Positions 61,453 through 64,000 of a stretch of DNA of 64,000 nt are shown in pieces (the stretch's first letter is position 1; each line of letters starts with the position of its first letter). Origin of the DNA: Haloglomus litoreum. Its GTDB lineage: Archaea > Halobacteriota > Halobacteria > Halobacteriales > Haloarculaceae. Made by a program: the position numbers and the translations under genes. A model generated the notes under the pieces. That model had not been told where the DNA came from, searched no databases, and was given only the letters and a program-made list of their open reading frames with translations. The stretch is taken from NCBI RefSeq assembly GCF_029338515.1, contig NZ_CP119988.1, positions 1 through 64,000 of the forward strand, in the 5' to 3' direction.

Positions 61453-62310
61453 CTACCGGTCCTCCGGCGCCTCGCCGCCGTCGGTCTCCGCTTCCGCGGG
61501 CCCCTCGCCCGGCGCGCTCGCCGCGGGGTCGGCGGCGTCGGTCGCCAGCCCCGCACCGACCTCCGTACCGGCCTTCGAGTCGGCGTCGACCGCCGCGAAG
61601 AACCGATCGAGGAGGCTCTCGCTCTCGTCGAGTTCGCGCGGGTCGATCTCCGCGAGCAGCCGCCCGCGGTTGATGATGCCGACCTGCGTGCAGACCTCCT
61701 CGGCGGTCCCGATGAAGTGCGTCGAGAGGAACAGCGTGTTGCCGTCGGCGCGGTACTCCCGGAAGAACCGCTTCACCCGCTCCTGCATGATGGGGTCGAG
61801 GTTCGTCAGTGGCTCGTCGATGAACACGACCTCGGGCTCATGGAGGAACGCCTGCGTGATGAGCACCTTCTGGCGTTCCCCCTGCGAGAGGTCCGTACAC
61901 AGCGTGTCCAGCTTGTGCTCGAACTCCAGCCGGTCGGCCCAGGCGTCGACCCGGGGCTGGACCGTCTCCTCGTCGAGGTCGCGGGTCGCCGCGACGAACT
62001 CGAAGTACTCACGCACCGTCAGGAAGGAAGGCGGTCGGCCGTTCTCCGGCAGGATGCCGACCGCCTCGCGGGCCCGGACGGGCTCGGCGACGGGGTCGAT
62101 GCCCGCCACCTCGGCGGTCCCCGCGTCGGGGACGAGCTGCCCGGTCAGGATGTTGATGGTCGTCGACTTCCCCGCCCCGTTCGGCCCGAGGAACCCGAAC
62201 AGCTCCCCCCGCGGGACCGTGAGCGACAGGTCGTCCAGCGCAGTCACCTCCCCGTAGTGCTTGGCGAGCCCCTCGGTCCGTACCGCGGGCTCGCCCTCGT
62301 CACCGGTCAT
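61453..62310 (-). CDS. ABC transporter ATP-binding protein
   Basis: A 285-residue nucleotide-binding subunit. The Walker A GPNGAGKSTTINIL (about 39-52), the ABC signature DLSQGERQKVLITQ (about 140-153), Walker B VVFIDEPLTNLDP (about 160-172) and the switch His in NTLFLSTHFIGTAEE (about 193-207) are all present. The drug/antibiotic exporter-like N terminus (RTEGLAKHYGEVTALDDLSL) and a C-terminal extension (about 230-285), acidic and disordered, fit bacitracin/daunorubicin-type exporters. It is co-transcribed with the permease that follows. Confidence 0.95.
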   Translation of the reverse strand: MTGDEGEPAVRTEGLAKHYGEVTALDDLSLTVPRGELFGFLGPNGAGKSTTINILTGQLVPDAGTAEVAGIDPVAEPVRAREAVGILPENGRPPSFLTVREYFEFVAATRDLDEETVQPRVDAWADRLEFEHKLDTLCTDLSQGERQKVLITQAFLHEPEVVFIDEPLTNLDPIMQERVKRFFREYRADGNTLFLSTHFIGTAEEVCTQVGIINRGRLLAEIDPRELDESESLLDRFFAAVDADSKAGTEVGAGLATDAADPAASAPGEGPAEAETDGGEAPEDR

Positions 62311-62430
62311 TGCCCACCCGTTCGAACCCGGCCGTCGTTAACCCTGTCCCGACCCGGGGTCGCTCGGCCCCGCGCGACTGTTCGTACTCCCGACATCTGC
62401 TGTACTCTACAACCTCGGTACAGCGCCACT

Positions 62431-63345
62431 CTATCCCGTATCCTGCTCGTGCGCCCGTTGCGCCGTGCGCCGTGCCCCGAGGAAGTCGGTGAGCAGTTCG
62501 ACGAGCCGGCCGGGCTGATCCTCGGGAACGAGCGCGTAGGAGTCCGGTATCCGTTCGAGTCGTGCGTTCGGGAACAGCTCGGCCAGCCGCTCGGCGTCCG
62601 CGACGGGGAAGATGGGGTCTTCGGGAGCCCACGCCAGCAGGACCGGTCGGTCGAACGATGGGAACGCCTCGGCGGCCCTGTTCGTGTATCGCGGCGAGAC
62701 GCCGAGCAGGGCCTTCCGGAGATCGCGCTGTACGGCGGGGTCCGTCGAGAGCGTGCCGACGTATCCCGCGAGGGTCTCCGCGTCGACGGGGTGTTTCGCC
62801 AGCAACCGGAACGCGAGCCGCCGCACGGCGGCCAGCCGGAGCGACCGGGCGAACAGCCCCGTGACGCCGGGTACCCGTGCCCCCCAGACGAACGGGAGCG
62901 CCTCGCGTGGCGGGAAGTTGTCGAACGCGTCGCAGTTCGTGAGCACCAGCCGCTCGACGCGCCCGGGGTACTCGGCCAGGAACACCTGACAGAGTGCACC
63001 GCCCGTATCACAGCCCACCAGCGTCACCCGCTCGACCCCGACGGCGTCGAGGAACTCCGCGAGCAGGGCGGCCACCCCGGTCGGCGTGAGGTCCGCATCG
63101 GGATGCATCGGGACATCGTGGCCGCCGAGCGGGAGCGTCGGGACGAGACAGCGGGCCGCCCCCGTCTCGGCCAGTGGCCCGGCGACGTTCCGCCAGAGGT
63201 CGCCGTTCACGAACGCGCCGTGGACGAACAGCACCGGGTCGCCAGTCCCCAGATCGTGGTAACGGAGTGTTCCCTGCGGGAGTTCGACCTCGTGAGGGTC
63301 GTCCGCCAGTCGGTTCGTCGGGCCACCGGCTTCGGTCCGGGACAT
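62431..63345 (-). CDS. Alpha/beta hydrolase with Asp nucleophile elbow
   Basis: A 304-residue cytoplasmic alpha/beta hydrolase. The oxyanion-region motif DPVLFVHGAFVNGDLWRNV (about 35-53) is normal. The nucleophile elbow reads LVGCDTGGALCQVF (about 108-121), that is, G-x-D-x-G with Asp as nucleophile, as in haloalkane dehalogenases and epoxide hydrolases, rather than the esterase Ser. The usual catalytic His, expected near IPDSYALVPEDQ (about 275-286), seems replaced by Ala. I recall relatives with a similar DSY-x-FV pattern, so it may be a distinct subfamily. The start at 63345 (MSRTEAGGPTN) is chosen. It is divergent from a regulator at 63456. Confidence 0.85.
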   Translation of the reverse strand: MSRTEAGGPTNRLADDPHEVELPQGTLRYHDLGTGDPVLFVHGAFVNGDLWRNVAGPLAETGAARCLVPTLPLGGHDVPMHPDADLTPTGVAALLAEFLDAVGVERVTLVGCDTGGALCQVFLAEYPGRVERLVLTNCDAFDNFPPREALPFVWGARVPGVTGLFARSLRLAAVRRLAFRLLAKHPVDAETLAGYVGTLSTDPAVQRDLRKALLGVSPRYTNRAAEAFPSFDRPVLLAWAPEDPIFPVADAERLAELFPNARLERIPDSYALVPEDQPGRLVELLTDFLGARRTAQRAHEQDTG

Positions 63346-63385
63346 ACCCGAATCGTGGGCGCTTGCGGCCGTCAAGACACCGACG

Positions 63386-63416
63386 CGGAAATTCCGGGCG
63401 GCGCGGAATCCTTCCG
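63386..63416. promoter_or_regulatory. Two CGGAA-n-TTCCG inverted repeats between divergent genes
   Basis: CGGAA-A-TTCCG (63386-63396) and CGGAA-TCC-TTCCG (63404-63416) lie side by side in the 110-base gap between the hydrolase (start 63345) and the regulator (start 63456). Repeated palindromes in this position are typical operator pairs. The regulator at 63456 is the natural candidate to bind them. Confidence 0.45.
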
Positions 63417-63455
63417 GATGGCGGCATTGATGGTCGGGGGAACGAACGGGGCCGT

Positions 63456-64000
63456 ATGGACGGAGACGATCTCGCAGAACTGCTCCGGCTCCGCCACGGG
63501 GTCCTCCGGGCGGTCGTCGAAGCCCCGCGCCCGAGACACGAACTCGTCGACGCCCTGCCGGATTCGAAGTCGACCGTCTACAAGGGACTCTCGCAGCTGG
63601 AGGCGGCCGGCCTCGTCGAACGCTCCGAGGACGGCTTCGTCCCCACCCTGTTCGGAACGGTGGCGCTCGCGCGGTACGATGCGCTCGCCGACACCGCCGC
63701 GCTCGCCGACCTGCTCGCCGATGTCCCCGCCGGGGCGGTCGACCCGGCGGCGCTGGTCGGCGCAGAGATCGTCCGTCCCGACGAGACCGACGTCGAGCGT
63801 CACCTCGATGCGCTCTGGGAACTCCTCGGCGACGCCGAACACGCTCGCGGCGTCTCCCCGGTCGTGTCGCCGGGGTACGTCGAGCGCTTCCGGGCACTGC
63901 TGGACAGTGGGCTCACGGCCGAACTGGTCCTCCCCACCACCGTCGTACGCTCGCTCCGGGACGAGCACCCGGACGCGCTGGCCGCCGTCGCCGAACGGAC
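63456..64000 (+). CDS. Transcription regulator, wHTH plus FilR1-like domain (cut by window end)
   Basis: The gene runs off the right end of the window after 181 codons, so its length is unknown. The N-terminal winged helix (about 5-65) has LLRLRHGVLRAVVEAPRPRH, ALPDSKSTVYKGLSQLEAAG and a wing with SEDGFVPTLFGTVALARYD. Further on, VVSPGYVERFRALLDSGLTA and ELVLPTTVVRSLRDEHPDA (from about 130) resemble the methanogen/halophile FilR1-type output domain. It is divergent from the alpha/beta hydrolase; the two CGGAA-n-TTCCG palindromes between them may be its sites. Frame and codon use are normal. Confidence 0.8.
   Translation, partial: MDGDDLAELLRLRHGVLRAVVEAPRPRHELVDALPDSKSTVYKGLSQLEAAGLVERSEDGFVPTLFGTVALARYDALADTAALADLLADVPAGAVDPAALVGAEIVRPDETDVERHLDALWELLGDAEHARGVSPVVSPGYVERFRALLDSGLTAELVLPTTVVRSLRDEHPDALAAVAER

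Noticed and set aside
62311-62345. tRNA T-arm-like string (CCGTTCGAACCCGG)
   Set aside because: Flanking bases do not form a T-stem and there is no acceptor or anticodon arm in place.

Overview
The window is about 64 kb of chromosome from a halophilic archaeon (class Halobacteria). The evidence is very high GC with GC-ending codons, strongly acidic proteins, archaeal information-processing genes (TBP, PCNA, Hef, archaeal PheST and GlyS, archaeal Trm-G10), many Tat (twin-arginine) signals, lipoboxes, PGF-CTERM-like tails, and TATA boxes about 25-30 bases ahead of start codons, as expected for leaderless transcripts. No rRNA, tRNA or CRISPR array was recognised.

Layout. 1-3120: lower-GC accessory edge with a CDC48-type AAA ATPase, a small membrane protein and hairpin-rich DNA. 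3121-6780: core genes (GNAT-like, uvrC, SPFH protein). 6781-9747: accessory island with an IS6-family element, a frameshifted Tat protein, an HExxH protein and a lipoprotein. 9748-11578: a wHTH/TumE-like pair and pheA. 11771-16487: a four-gene operon of unknown function that combines a membrane zinc-ribbon/coiled-coil protein, a coiled-coil protein, a bactofilin-like beta-helix protein and a membrane protein with a helical-repeat tail. 16549-28647: core genes (autoantigen p27-like zinc protein, hef, a HAD-like protein, rubrerythrin-like zinc ribbon, Trm-G10, tbp, pheST). 28745-38302: double TatC, amino-acid permease with a TrkA protein, RHH protein, rlmE, VOC protein and a PAS-kinase / receiver / receiver-kinase operon. 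38424-46742: pcn with a freestanding LAGLIDADG gene behind it, phosphatidylserine decarboxylase, CBS protein-glyS-dolichol kinase, and a K+/H+ antiporter with its TrkA-C subunit. 46937-53950: a seven-gene minus-strand cluster with two P19-like Tat lipoproteins, two surface proteins, a DyP-like Tat protein, a tandem-wHTH regulator and a small His-containing membrane protein. 54090-64000: beta-propeller lipoprotein, small acidic protein, glutathione S-transferase, thiDN, MFS transporter, ABC exporter, alpha/beta hydrolase and a divergent regulator cut by the window edge.

The best candidates for undescribed biology are two. The 46.9-54.0 kb cluster looks like an extracytoplasmic Fe/Cu handling system. 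Its two P19-like genes share an identical 23-base upstream block, with an inverted partial copy between them. The 11.8-16.5 kb operon resembles a membrane-anchored scaffold built around a beta-helix polymer protein. Function is inferred in both cases. The many Tat-dependent proteins fit the presence of the double TatC translocase.
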